From: Apophysomyces variabilis
Taxonomy: Eukaryota; Mucoromycota; Mucoromycetes; Mucorales; Mucoraceae
NCBI GenBank assembly: GCA_002749535.1
Contig: MZZL01000379.1
Span: 248,001 to 312,000 of the forward strand
DNA length: 64,000 bases
Direction: 5' to 3'
Shown here: positions 38,242-50,200 of the stretch, piece by piece
How positions within the stretch are numbered: the first letter of the stretch is position 1
How the letters are laid out: each line of letters starts with the position of its first letter
Program-made: the position numbers and the translations under genes
The notes under the pieces: model-generated
What the model was told of the DNA's origin: nothing
Databases searched by the model: none
The model's input: the letters and a program-made list of their open reading frames with translations, nothing else

Positions 38242-38882
38242 ATGAGAGTAGATGCGACTGCACCATTGACAGACTTTCGAACAGCAACTATAGAAAACCA
38301 TTGGGTATACTCATCCCTAGATTGAAAAGGAATTGGACTTCTCATTCTTTGATTTAGAATGATCCCCCTGAAACTGTATGTTACATCGTCCTCGTTCTGA
38401 GTGAAACTGATCGGCAGTAGATCTTTCAACAAATAGGCAATGTCCAATACGATGAATTAGAAAGAAATGACATTGTCATTGTTTTTGAGGACATCTTAAA
38501 AGAATGTCAAGCAAAATCTTCCGTAAGACAAAGAAGTGATGAAAACCAATCGCTCTTGCGGCTATCTTACACTTCGCTCTGATAGTCAGGACTCAATAAG
38601 CGAATTTTGGATGACACTGCACGGCGCATTCGAGCCATCCGAACCGATATAGATAATATAAGCCTGCATGTAATGCGTTTGCTTAGTGCATTGTGTAAAG
38701 GTACACGACGGAGAGATAAGAGAAACCTTAAAAACCATATTATTTTTTGGGTAGCACTACAAGCCAAAGATTGGGAGACAGCGACAAGGATACATACAGA
38801 TCTAATGAAGACCGAATATGAGAAATATGGATCATGGCTGATAGGATTGAAGCGTTTGATAGAGATCTACCAAAACCTATAA
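38242..38882 (+). CDS. SRA1/Sec31-C-terminal-domain protein
   Basis: A small protein of about 150 residues built from five exons with introns of about 45 to 55 nt. It opens MRVDATAPLTDFRTATIENH, then W joined to NDPPET, matching the conserved 'RGWNDPP' box of steroid receptor RNA activator protein (SRA1). The helical bundle follows: NVQYDELERNDIVIVFEDIL, KECQ, LNKRILDDTARRIRAIRTDI, NISLHVMRLLSALCKAL, QAKDWETATRIHTDLMKTEY, EKYGSWLIGLKRLIE. The same fold forms the C-terminus of Sec31. One 54-nt intron (about 38699-38752) keeps the frame open when not removed, so naive gene finding would add 18 residues or split the gene. The presence of the NDPP box and the lack of WD repeats favour a stand-alone SRA1 protein. 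Function in fungi is unknown. Confidence 0.72.
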
Positions 38883-38884
38883 TA

Positions 38885-39140
38885 TACAGTATCTCCCAAA
38901 AGCAATTTCGCAAACTACGAAAATCCAAGTTGCAGTCCAGTGCAATTAAATGTCGCAATGGATGAAATTTATATATGCATCTTGCATTCACTTGGCGGGG
39001 AGATGGGTATGGCGTCGTCAGTTTTATGACAGGTATGTAAACATTGGCCAATTCCAACTCTTATAACACGACAATTAATGTAATTTGTTAGCGTGAAGCC
39101 CAGTTTCCAAAATGCGCCAAGTGAATTTGCTAGATGCGAA
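38885..39140 (-). pseudogene. fragment of dispersed gene family (copy B)
   Basis: About 250 bp homologous, in inverted orientation, to 21915-22160. On the minus strand it reads PKAISQTTKIQVAVQCN, NLYMHLAFTWRGDGYGVVSF, an intron with nearly the same sequence as in copy A, then VSKMRQVNLLDANWK and a stop. Copy A has PKIISQTTKTKGAG, NLYNHLAFTWWGAGYGVANF and VSKMRQVNL at the same places. Only this middle segment is present, so it is a truncated relic. It begins 3 bp beyond the SRA1 stop codon, so it must lie in that gene's 3' UTR or end it. Confidence 0.65.
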
Positions 39141-39330
39141 TTGGAAATAAAGTATACGTGTGTACAGAGACACACTCACTCACGCACATGTATATATATA
39201 TATAATGTATACATACACATGCATTCCGTCACCAGATGTTCGCACAAAATACGTTGCCCTTTTTTTTCTCTTTTTTTTTCTTTGCTTCGGTGACTCCTTG
39301 TTTTCGTTTTCTTTGTTCAACCTTCTTTAC

Positions 39331-41526
39331 ATGGTGAAAGACTCTGCTACTCAGGGGAATGTACTTCTTGATCATACATCACAGATGACGACCTTGACGG
39401 AGAAAGAGAATGACAGTTTCTCAGCAACCCCTATACTTAACCTCTATGGTTACCAGCAAGAATATCCTTCGCAGGACGTTGGTGCTGAATCCCCTCATTG
39501 GATGCAACAGATGGGTCGTGCACAGCTTGCTAGACAGGCGGGATCACCTCACCATCATGCCCGAACAGCAGCGGCCACTGCACGAGCACACCATGTGGAA
39601 TCAAAACATATACCAGGCAACCAGAAAAGAACAGTAGCCGAACAACAAACTGTTGAGGGATGGAGTTCGTTGGATTTGGGCGGTGTTGGACTCCTCCAGG
39701 TCTCAAAGAGTCTCTTCTCAACTTATCGCTTCCTGACAGCCTTGTACTTAAACCATAATCAACTCACTCAAGTAGATCCAGCTATTGGCAGTCTTACTCA
39801 CTTAATCACTTTGGATCTGTCCTGTAATCAGATCGAGAAGCTGCCACCCGACGTGGGGATGCTCACGAATTTACGTGAACTTTTGTTATTTGACAATCTC
39901 TTGAAGATTCTGCCCCCTGAGATCGGATCACTCTATCAACTCGATCTCTTGGGTATTGAAGGCAATCCATTGGAAGAGGGCGTAAAGATGTTGCTAGCCA
40001 ATGAAGGGTCGGCAGCAGTAGTACGATATCTCTGCGATCATGGACCAGGCAAGCAAAGAAATAACAAAAAGAAAGAAAGAGAAAAGATGTATATCTTCGG
40101 ATGGAAAGGATGGTTTAAGAGATTTGACGTTTTTCCTCTTTTTTCTTTTGTTTTTGTCTGAAAACCAAAAAAAGTGGGGTTACCACCTCCAGAACGAGAA
40201 TGGCTTCTGTTCGACTCAGATCCAAACACGGACGCAGGAGGTAAAAAAGCAAATGTCATGCTGTCTTGGTCATGCTCGCATAACATACCATGCGTGATCT
40301 GAATCTATTATAGACAACTTTACGGTATTCAGTTACAATGTGCTTTGTCAGAAATATGCTACGACATTTGGCTACACACCCTCATGGGCATTGGCGTGGG
40401 ATTATCGCTCTAACATACTATTGCAAGAAATCATCGGATGGAGCTCAGATATTATCTGCTTACAGGCACGTTCACGTTGGACTGGATAGCTATATTTTTC
40501 TTTTATTGTGGAGATTGAACATCTCAAAAGTCAATTCTCAACGACAGGAGGTAGAACTCGGGGAATACGAAAACTGCTTTACGACTCGGTTAGAGAAAGA
40601 AGGATACAAGGGCCTATTTTGGCCAAAGACGAGGGCAAAGACAATGCCAGAAAAGGAACGACTGTCTGTAGACGGTTGTGCTATTTTCTTTAAACAGTCA
40701 AGGCAAGTATTGCGATGAAAATCGACGGAGACAAAGCGCCTTATTCTGAACATATTCTGGGGTGTTTAGATTTCGTCTGCTGGAGAAGACGGTGGTCGAA
40801 TACAACCAGGTTGCTATGCATCGATCGGATCTGAAGACGAAGGATATGTACAATCGATTAATGAACAAAGACAATATAGCTATTATTGCCTTGTTGGAGC
40901 ATCGGGAAAGGCGCACTCCGATCGTCGTGGCCAATTCGCATATACATTGGGACCCAGCCTGTGCTGATGTCAAACTAATTCAAGTGAGCCTGTTAACCCA
41001 CGAAATTGCTTCGTTTATGGAACGACACGGAGTGGAGGATACGGCACCCGTTATACTGTGCGGCGATTTCAATTCCGAGCCCAGTTCGAGCGTATACGAG
41101 CTGTTATCCAAAGGACAAATTGCCAAATCCCATCCGGACCTCTTGGCCTTTTCTTATGGTGCCTTTACCGCTGAGGGTTTGCAGCAGCCTCTTAAACTTG
41201 AGAGTGCTTATAGCCGGATTGGGGAGCTCCAGTTTACGAATTATACCCCTCAGTTCAAGGGTGTCTTGGACTACATTTGGTATTCGATAACCCATCTCGG
41301 CGTATCGGGTCTGTTAGGTCCGATCGAAGAGGATTTTATGGTCAAGGTCGTGGGATTGCCTGACCCACATTTTCCATCCGAGTAAGTTTTAAAAAAAAGG
41401 AAAGAAAGAAAGAAAAGGAGAGTTACTTATTTTAACATCGCAATTCACTTTTAATTGCTCAATAGTCATATACCCATCATGGCAGAGTTCTCCTATTCAT
41501 CTAAAGGTTTTATTCCCAGAAAGTAG
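39331..41526 (+). CDS. CCR4: CCR4 poly(A) deadenylase (LRR + EEP nuclease)
   Basis: Catalytic subunit of CCR4-NOT; shortens poly(A) tails in the cytoplasm. The start at 39331 (MVKDSATQGN) is followed by a His/Gln-rich N-terminus and LRRs: WSSLDLGGVGLLQVSKSLFS, LTALYLNHNQLTQVDPAIGS, LITLDLSCNQIEKLPPDVGM, LRELLLFDNLLKILPPEIGS and LDLLGIEGNPLEEGVK. The EEP domain follows across introns: FTVFSYNVLCQKYATTFGYT, WSSDIICLQEVELGEYE, GYKGLFWPKTRAKTM, VDGCAIFFKQS, VVANSHIHWDPACADVKLIQ, VILCGDFNSEPSSSVYEL, VLDYIWYSI and, over the last junction, FPSDHIPIMAEF. The catalytic Asn, Glu, Asp, Asn, Asp and His are all there. The last exon ends SSKGFIPRK. Highly conserved; no oddities. MAP1 follows on the same strand about 290 bp later. 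Confidence 0.94.
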
Positions 41527-41818
41527 AGAAATAAAGATTAACAATTGAAAAGCAATTTTCCATATTTGATTCATTTGTACATACAGACCCGTATGGAATT
41601 GTACACATTCGTTATTGAAAGCAAAGAGAAAAAAGATTCGAGTTTTCGTCGTATCTATTGAGCTAGACGGAGAGTGTGTCCCGTTGGAGCGTCCGCAGCA
41701 ATTCCCAAGGAGGGATCAAATGACTGTCTTTGTGCCACCAAAGTCCGGTCAAACAGGGCGCAAAGACAATAAATTTTTGCTCACTGTTGAATACTGCGGC
41801 AGCTTTGTGAACTTGGTC

Positions 41819-43459
41819 ATGTCCGTTGCTGTTGGAATACCTGTTTGCGCTTCGCTTGATTGCACTCGTGAGGCTCATTTGCAATGTCCCACTTGTCTCA
41901 AGCAATCCAAGAATGAGCAGTCTTTCTTTTGTTCCCAAGACTGCTTCAAGAAAAGCTGGGTAATAACAATAGAGTAGAAGGCAGATTCAAGCAACAGACT
42001 GACAGCATGATGTATTTTCTAGGGTCAGCACAAGACATTGCATGCTTCTACTAAAAGTGAGTCGGCTCCTTATAGCACAATTACGAAATCGTGACTGACA
42101 AGATTTAAAGAACAATACGATCCGTTCCCGACATTCAACTATACTGGACCTCTTAGACCGGTATACCCTCTTTCGCCACGTCGCGTTGTGCCTGCATCGA
42201 TCGCGAAGCCCGACTATGCTGAAACCGGCATTCCCAGGTCAGAATTCGTTCCGTCCCGATATTCTACGATCAAAGTTCACACTCCTGAAGAAATTGAAGG
42301 GATCCGTAAAGCTTGTAAGGTACACTGTAAAGTCATAATCAAAACTTGAATCGAACTGGACTGTTGACGAACTATGCAATTGCATTTAAAGATCACGCGC
42401 GAAGTCCTGGATATTGCCGCAAAATCTATTCGCATTGGTATTACTACAGACGAGATTGGTAAGTCAGCCCACAGTTTATAATTTATTTGTACATGTTATG
42501 AATATCTACTGGACTTTATATTGTAGATCGCATTGTGCATGAAGCCACCATCGAGCGCGGTGCCTATCCCTCACCACTCAACTACAACTACTTTCCCAAG
42601 TCATGTTGCACGTAAGTGTTTCTTTGTGCATTGACCAAGCTATCAGAATTGACATAATCATTCCCCACGGGGACTAGATCTTTAAATGAAGGTATATTTC
42701 CTTTGCCGACAAAATGATATCGCATGGTATTCTTTCTTACACTGTTATGGCATCCAGTCATCTGTCATGGTATCCCTGATCAGCGTCCTTTGCAAGATGG
42801 TGACATTCTCAACATCGATATCAGTTGTTACTGTGACGGTTTCCACGGAGACGCTAATGGAACCTATCTCGTCGGCAATGTGGACGAAGTCGGGCGTAAA
42901 CTGGTCGAAACCACCCGTGAATGTCTGGAGAAGGCTATTGCTATGGGTAAGAATAGCTAAAAACAAAATCCGGCATTAAGAAGACTTTTCATCAATGAAT
43001 GAACTGACCCCAAAGGAAAATAGTAAAACCTGGTGTTCGTTATCGCGATTTTGGCAAGGTTATTGAGGAGCATGCTACCAAGAACGGCTTTTCAGTGGTG
43101 CGCGCTTTCTGTGGCCATGGCATCAACCAATTGTTTCACTGTGCGCCCAATGTTCCGCATTACGCCAGTAAGTAGACACGGATACATTGTCTCCAGGGAA
43201 AATTACTAAAACGATGAACAGATAACAAGGCTGTTGGTATCATAAGACCAGGCCACATCTTCACTATTGAACCCATGATTTGCGAGGGAACTTGGCAGGA
43301 CCATTTATGGTAAATATTTTGAAGACTAAGTTATTTCGGAAGCTTATAGACTTGTTTAGGCCTGATAATTGGACTGCTACTACAAAAGATGGTAAACGAT
43401 CAGCTCAGTTTGAACATACACTTCTTGTCACGGAAACTGGCGTGGAGATTCTAACTTGA
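41819..43459 (+). CDS. MAP1: methionine aminopeptidase 1
   Basis: Removes initiator Met co-translationally from nascent chains. Type I with an N-terminal ribosome-associated zinc region: [20 protein letters not shown] and [17 protein letters not shown] linker follows, [20 protein letters not shown], then the M24A catalytic domain: [80 protein letters not shown] (two Asp ligands), [20 protein letters not shown] (His ligand), [20 protein letters not shown] and [17 protein letters not shown] (two Glu ligands). Eight or more exons. The start [10 protein letters not shown] just before the zinc region is preferred; an in-frame ATG at 41721 would add 33 residues. Confidence 0.93.
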
Positions 43460-44530
43460 GTAGCTTTCTCTCCTGAGCAAGCCCAAAAGAGAAATGGCTG
43501 ATACAGTAGAGGAACAACAGTGACTACTGTATCCTCAATAAACCCAGAATTTATGTTCTGCAAAGAACATCATAATCTCTAGCTCTCGGGACACTCAACA
43601 TTGTGGAAGTACACGATTTTTTCTATTGATAGCTTTTATTCGATGCTTGTCCACGAAAGTTGTATAGAAAAAAGTGGGTCCAATAACAAGACCTGCCACT
43701 TCACCCTAACCATGGGAGCGATTCGGAAGGCGTCTGACAACATCTTGCTTTTTTAAATAACCATTCGTTGAAAACGCTTATCTAGCCTTAGCAAGGAAGA
43801 TGATGCAGAATGAATTCTGTTCGCGACGCGTCATTGTCATAATGCTAAGATCATCGCAGCTATGCCAACTAAAAATAGCAGTTTGAGTTTTACAGGTGTG
43901 GAAGTCACCGTAGCGCGTGTGTCACTTTATGGGCGGGAGGCAGACGTGTACTACCGTCCATAACATGACCTATGCTCCGAAGATAAGATGGTTCATAACC
44001 AGTTTCGGAGCCAAAGGAAGGTGCAATTAAAGCGTTGTTTCAATTCTTGTTCCGGTTCCCGCGATCGGTGCCTTATTTCAAGTGAATTTTCGCTAAAATA
44101 GGGTAAAAGCATGTACAAACCCACTCTTGGCAAAAGGAAAATGGAAAAAACTGCAATAGTAGGTAAAAATAAAAAAAGGAATTTAGCACTAAACATAAGC
44201 TTCATGAATCCAAGCGAAAAAAGACATAGCTACTTGTATACGTTGGTGAGTTCCTGTACAACGGTCCACCAAACGTTTTCAGTCTTTATACTTGCTACAA
44301 TCATTTTTCCCATGACCCATCCCCCCTCCCGTAACAACTCAATTACTGCAAAATGTGATAAATGTACAACTTCAGAACAGACAACCGTAAATGATTTTAG
44401 TGACAAAAAGAATAGCACTCTTTTTCTTGGGTTGGTTTATTATTTGCTGTTGCTATACATCAACTAAGTACAGTGTGGGTTTGTAAAACCACGGAAACGA
44501 GAGGTATATGAACAAGAGATTTCTCCCAAT
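43460..44530. other. intergenic region, no firm gene
   Basis: 3' flanks of MAP1 and of the CipC-like gene. An open frame of 118 codons (44111-44467, plus) shows no motif and is probably chance. Confidence 0.4.
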
Positions 44531-44920
44531 TTAGAACTGGAAACCAGTCTGCTGGCTGTAGAGCTTCTCAGCTTCCTCCTTGGCGTGGCTAGAAGAAAAA
44601 GCAACAGTCAGTATAAGAAAATAGATGATAGTAGGATAAGGAACTGAAACTTACTGCTTGGCCTTCTCCTTGTCGAGCCAGTCCATACCCTTGGTCTCAA
44701 TGAGACGGTCGGCAGCAACACCAGCCAAACCGGCAAGGAGTTCCTTAGCAAGATGGTGGTCATCCTCACCACCTTCTTCGGCCTTCTTCTTGTTGTAGAG
44801 GCGCATGGCTTCGAAAGCAGCGGCACCGGCCAAGAGCTGGTGGGTCCATTCGGCCTTGTGCTCTTCCTGGGGAACTTCAACAGCGTTGATCTTGTTGTAG
44901 GCTTCTTCGTGGTAGGACAT
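44531..44920 (-). CDS. CipC-like small stress protein (DUF3759)
   Basis: About 105 residues in two exons. Exon 1 encodes SYHEEAYNKINAVEVPQEEH, KAEWTHQLLAGAAAFEAMRL, YNKKKAEEGGEDDHHLAKEL and LAGLAGVAADRLIETKGMDW. Exon 2 encodes HAKEEAEKLYSQQTGFQF. This is the CipC family, first seen as concanamycin-induced in Aspergillus and often among the most abundant stress or growth-phase proteins of fungi. Molecular function is unknown. The biased, C-ending codon choice and the well-placed TATA box point to strong expression. Start: ATG at 44920, the only one before the conserved N-terminus. Confidence 0.87.
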
Positions 44921-44975
44921 GGCGATTGAGTGTTTTTGTAATAATGATATCGAAATCGTCCGCCTGTTTCTTGCC

Positions 44976-44984
44976 CCTTTTATA
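44976..44984 (-). promoter_or_regulatory. TATA box of CipC-like gene
   Basis: TATAAAAGG on the minus strand, 56 to 64 bp before the ATG at 44920, leaving room for a short leader. C/T- and T-rich tracts further upstream (to about 45080) fit a strong fungal promoter. Confidence 0.6.
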
Positions 44985-47017
44985 ACTTTTTTTCTCGTCT
45001 GCCCCGCCCACCTCGTTCATCTTTCTTTTTTTTCCACTGGTTGGCTAGTGCCACGTCTCATCTTGCTTTTTTTTTTCTATTCCAGCCACGCTCTGTGACG
45101 CCTTCTTGCGTACCTCGCTATAGATCATACCAATGAAACTTTCACGCTAATTTTTTTTTCGTTCCAGCCACGTACACAGAATAGATTTTCGATTGACAAA
45201 TCCTTACCTTTTTTATTTAGTTGTCCGTTTCTCTTGTCGGTTTATTATTGGTATACGTAAACCTTACTTGTTCCACAGCTCTGTTTACGCGTCATCTCCC
45301 AGGAAGCAAAATCACTCACACGCGTTTTTCGCTTTGAGCGTTTCTGATAAGCTTATCAAATAACCATCAGAGTTTAGTCCTTTTTCTTTTCCACATTGTT
45401 ATCAGCAGCCTTCTCCAAAACTTTATATGGAGAATGGCAGAGATGAGATTGCTACAAATATCAATCTGTCCGGGGGATGGGCCCGTTTAATGCTTCTGCA
45501 AGTCCGATGGCTTGCATTCAATCTTTTTCTTTTTATCCCTTATTGGTCAACGGAGAATCCTCCAAATGGGTAAAATTTCTTCGTGTCTCCTGGCACCGGA
45601 CTATTATCTAACAGCTATGTTTATTAAAAAACTCTATTTCACCCTTTGATTACCAAAGTTTAGCTCCGTGCTGGTTAGTAAAGCCATGTTTCCTGTTGTT
45701 CTATGGATTGCAGCCGAAACTTAATATGTGATTCCATTCCATCATGCCACTATTTCCGAACTATGAGCTTAACTGAGTGTAGTCCCCAAATGTGGATAAA
45801 ACGAAAACAGGCAACCTATCCTGCAAAAAGCTTAGCAGAAATGAATTTCTAAGACCATGGTCATGCAGTAATACGGTTTTCCATGCTCAATTTTCTTATC
45901 CATCTGCTGCCTTTGCGCTTAGCATATCTAGGATTGACTTGACAGTACTGTTTAGTGCCCGGAACAGACTAACAGTTTTCTGTTTCCGGTGCTACAGAGA
46001 GAATTCATTCTTTTTGAAGCACCCGTCCCCACGTATATTCGTCCGCTACACAGCACTTTCTTTCTTTGGCCATTTTCCCCCTGGAAGCCATTTAGTTTTT
46101 ACGAACTTTTAGCTACAACTCGGTATGATAATGAGGATAATTCTAAGATTATGGACCTTTTAAAGTATGTTCGTACACAAGTTCGTATCTTTTACATCAA
46201 CTGATGAGGTTATAGCTGACGGACACATAAGCCGAGAATAGAAATGGTTACACTCGTACTAATGCGCTAAATATCCGTCATAATATGGACTTTGAACCAA
46301 CGAGGAACGAAATCATGCTTGCAATCATAGAAAATTTCACCGCTTTGGCGCTAAGCCGAGTTGTACTGCGTAAATAGTTCATCAATTTAGACAGTCGGAA
46401 TTGATAAGTTCCCACAAATGCAGTTAATGAACCGCCGAACCGGCTTTGGCAATTGACGCTTGCGCCGCGTAAAAGGTATTTTTTGCCTCGACGAAAAAGA
46501 CCAGTGTGGCATAATCGAGAACCATCCAGACAAGGCACGAAACGCAGACTCATGCTCAATTCAAAGATGGACAAAGATAATGACAATGACATATCTGATT
46601 TAATTTCTTTGTTTGCTAGCCATATGCTAATATACAGAATTATCAATGAAATTGGTGGATGAGTTTCTGATAGTGGATTTTCTGTCGCGAAGAACTTCCA
46701 ATATTCAAGCCTGGCCATAACAAAACAATGATTCTCAGAGAGCTTCACTGCAATAGACTTCACTATCAATGAATAAAAGAAATCAATCTGATCTTTCATC
46801 TTGAGGAAAGGTCTGGGAGCAAAGGATGGTAGCATATATATTGTTTTTTCTATTTGTCTGGAAATATTTGCGGTCAGACTACCCTTCTTTGCGTACAGTC
46901 GTGTCCATGTTCACTATTTACTGAGATTGTTTATTTCAAATCAAAGCAAGACGAGTTTATTTAAAAAAGTGGTTCTCTATTTTTGCGTGTAACTAAAAAG
47001 CTTTCAGAGTGTCTGAT
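44985..47017. other. gene-poor region with a possible decayed coding stretch
   Basis: The CipC promoter region, then about 2 kb with no intact gene. At about 46130-46560 (minus) a frame with stops reads TLVFFVEAKNTFYAAQASIA and KAGSAVH, LHLWELINSDCLN, AVQLGLAPKR, which looks like eroded protein sequence. A 185-codon frame overlapping it (46278-46835) in another phase is probably chance. Confidence 0.35.
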
Positions 47018-47257
47018 TCATCCTTGACAGTCTGAGCGCTTTACTTTTCGCGCTGCTCGAACAATACGCTCTTGAAGGTTATCGTCAACTTGTAAGGGCT
47101 CCCTTCTTACCCCAGCTTTCACTTTAGCCCAAAACTCTTCTATTGGGTTGAGGAAGGGAGACTCGTGAGGAAGATAGAGACCTTTGTACCCTCTTTCTTC
47201 GACCAACTGCTTAACCTTGACTGGTGTATGGATGGGTACATTATCTATGACAAGATA
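47018..47257 (-). pseudogene. Tc1/mariner transposase fragment with stop codon
   Basis: The minus strand reads YLVIDNVPIHTPVKVKQLVE, ERGYKGLYLPHESPFLNPIE, EFWAKVKAGVRREPLQVDDN and RIVRAARKVKRSDCQG, then TGA, then IRHSESFL. This is the C-terminal half of a Tc1-type DDE transposase: DN holds the second Asp, and NPIEEFW holds the last catalytic acidic residue. The TGA stands where the family has Trp (DCQGWIRHS), so it is most simply a G-to-A change. The N-terminal half is not present in readable form immediately upstream, so it is a truncated relic. Confidence 0.8.
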
Positions 47258-50200
47258 CTAAGCGTTAATCCGGTGGCAATCCAATCTTTTGTGATTGCCT
47301 AATAGACAAAGTTTAAGATATAATAGAAGAAAAGGAGAACATAACTACATGCAGGGAAAATAAAAGTGGAAAGTAAAGCAATACAATTGAGAAGAACCGG
47401 AATTGGGGCACATTGCCCTGACAGCTTCTAATACCATAACTGACAGAAACTGATATGATAGTATCAATGACGTACAGAAACTAACGAAGAGGGTTTATTT
47501 CCTCTACAGATGTTCCATTCTGTTCAAGACCTTCTATCAGACTGAGTCCATTTTTACTCTTGGGAGAATTGTCGTCTTATCTCTGAATTGTTGTCATCCA
47601 TAAGACATCCATCGATTTTCTTATCCATGACTGTGATTTTTGGTTTCACTGACCCGAGCAATATAAACGCGAAGGGACAACAACCTTTTCTGCTCCTTGA
47701 CTCTGTTATCCAAAACATCCCCGGTATGTACTTCACATTGATTATATGTACGGAATGACTGATGTCCCTCTTCCGTAACCTTTAGCCTGCACGACCTCTG
47801 TCCCGAACCACCTTGGTTGTGTGAGTAAGCTCCCTGCACTCCACCAGGTAAGTGAAAAAGAAATGTTGTCTGTTTATGCACAGTGTCATTCATTATCTTC
47901 TGCTTCCAAGTCCTCGCCAGGTGTTGCATCGCTTTAAGTCCTCTGCAGTGCGTTACCTTCAACCGGCCACTCCCAGATGCCGTGTCTCTCTTTCGCCGCC
48001 CCCACCGACACAGGTGCGGGGCCGGCCCCTGTCTTTGGGCAGGATTACCCTTCGGGGGTAAGTAAAAAAAAGATGTCAAACTATCCTTCCATTTACTAAC
48101 CATGAACGTATTTTCTACGCTGCTCGAATGAATTTTGTGTCCACGGAAGGGCCAAGTTGAGGTAAGTAAAATATATTTCCCACATAATCCATTTACTAAT
48201 GACGCATATTTATATCCCTTTTAGCGCAAACTTGATCCTTGCATGGACGCAAAATTTATTTAGAGTAGCGTAGAAAATTGCTCAATAAACAGTACATTGT
48301 TGGTACCAATTTTCCAGTTAACGATAGTTGTACGCTTATGCTCGTTAACTAGTTAAGACAGGAAAAGCAGAGTATCATAGTATGAAAACTGCAAAGCTGC
48401 CGAACATTTGCCTGCCTGGTTCCAGTATCACGAAGAATTATTTCGCCACGCCAGTCTTTTGACCGAACTAAAATAAGCAGAACGCTAAGTTTGGATGCTG
48501 AAAGATAGCATAATGTCGAATCAGAGACGAGCAGATACTACGAACTACCACACCTTTTACTTTCTTTGCCACGACGTTCTTTAGCAGCACCATGCCATAC
48601 CCGATTTGTACCATACTCACTAACCATCATTACAGCAGCCGGTCTTCTACACAATTGCAATCTTTGTTACACAAGTCTACCATATTTATTTATCTGTAAG
48701 ATAAACTGTGCGTATGGCACCCTCAGGCTTTTATTCGCAGCATGTTTACAGTTACATACTTACAACTCACGCAATCTCAATACAGCAAATAGGTGGTGTA
48801 GAATTGTACGTCATTAGTAGGGTTTTAAGAAGCGAATAGAGGAGGTAGATATCTAAACAAACGTTGGTGCCTTCATATACCAAATCAGGACTCGATAGTC
48901 TGCCACCCTCCTTGGCCTTTGTCTCCGGTAAATGAGCTTGTGCATTGCAATGCTGGCCTAGCGAAATATCAACTCATCTTTAGGTAAGTTATTTTTATAC
49001 CATTAATATCCCTAGCTTTGCCTTTGGAAGAGTTTATGCTACTGTCAATGTACAAATGTGGATAAAATCAAACGACGTGAAGGGATATCAATCGATCACG
49101 TCAATCATTTTTTGTGGCACCGACAACAGACGAAGGTTCACTAAAGTCGAACAGAATGCTGTATCATCAGGAGTGAGGAATAAGGAAATAAATGGAAAGA
49201 CAGGGTTATGCAAAGACCAAACATCCATTACAGGTCGGTTATGACGCGTGATCGTGAGATGCGTAAGGTACAACATTGTTTGTGTCCGTCTGCTTTTCTT
49301 TACTCTGTGATTCAGGGATCCTCCTGGTCATTCACACATAATTCAGGTTATAACACTTTTGGGATCGCGAAACAACTTGAAAAAAAAAAAAGTTTCCTGT
49401 TGTTACTACACGCTTTCACATAACGTTGTTTGTAGCCTTCGAAAGTTGATCCTTTGGTTACCTCTTCCGTTCCTAAAGATCAATACATTTGTGTCATTTT
49501 CTTTTTTTTTCTCTCTCTTTCTTTTATTGTTTCTTATTATTTTGCGTTATTTATTTTGTTGATACGAAGAACAGTAAGAAGATCATGTAGGACAGTGTTT
49601 ATCGTTTGGAAGTCGGTTACCTCAGAGCTTTGGCTTTTCCAGGTTATGACACATAATGACACTATGGTATTCGATTCTTTTCTTCTGCGGCGTACTCAGA
49701 TATGTCAACATGTCTCTGAAGGTTAACTGAAAGCAAAAGTATTTGATGATTGTGTGTAATGGGAAAGCGAATGAACCGATCGAAGCTTTTTATTTCCAGA
49801 TTCGATGCCAGATTGTTAAAAAGGGCTCCTTTTCTGCATGGGAAGAGAGGAATAACACATGGGCTCTATCAAGTTTCTGCCTATGCCTACTCACTCTCAC
49901 AAGGATAGTCCAGCACAATAATCGTGTGGCAAAAACTGTATTAGTATATTAAGCTTTTCTGTCTTGACCTGGACAAGCTTGATCTTTCAGGTGTTGTCAA
50001 TGCAAAGGCGCCACTGTAGCACGCGCAGTTCTGGGAATCAAATATCTGCTGTGAAAAAATTAGAGTTTAATGCAAACTTTACCTTGTACTTAAACACAAC
50101 AGCAAAAACCTCATCTCAAAGTACGTGAAAAGAGAATCATTAAACAGAAGCAAAAGTAATAACGCGAAGAAAGTGCGCGTGATCATCGCGTACGTCACCA

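Noticed and set aside
38184..38447. 87-codon minus-strand frame opposite SRA1
   Set aside because: It has no ATG start and no family motif, and it overlaps the better supported spliced plus-strand gene.
39190..39225. Short (TA)n run upstream of CCR4
   Set aside because: Too short and imperfect to list as a microsatellite of interest.
44111..44467. 118-codon plus-strand frame
   Set aside because: No motif, no conserved features, and overlaps frames on the other strand.
46278..46835. 185-codon minus-strand frame
   Set aside because: Low-complexity stretches and no motif; another phase of the same strand looks more protein-like, so this frame is probably chance.
47621..48103. 160-codon minus-strand frame across the GC-rich island
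   Set aside because: GC-rich DNA opens frames by chance; no domain or splice pattern supports it.
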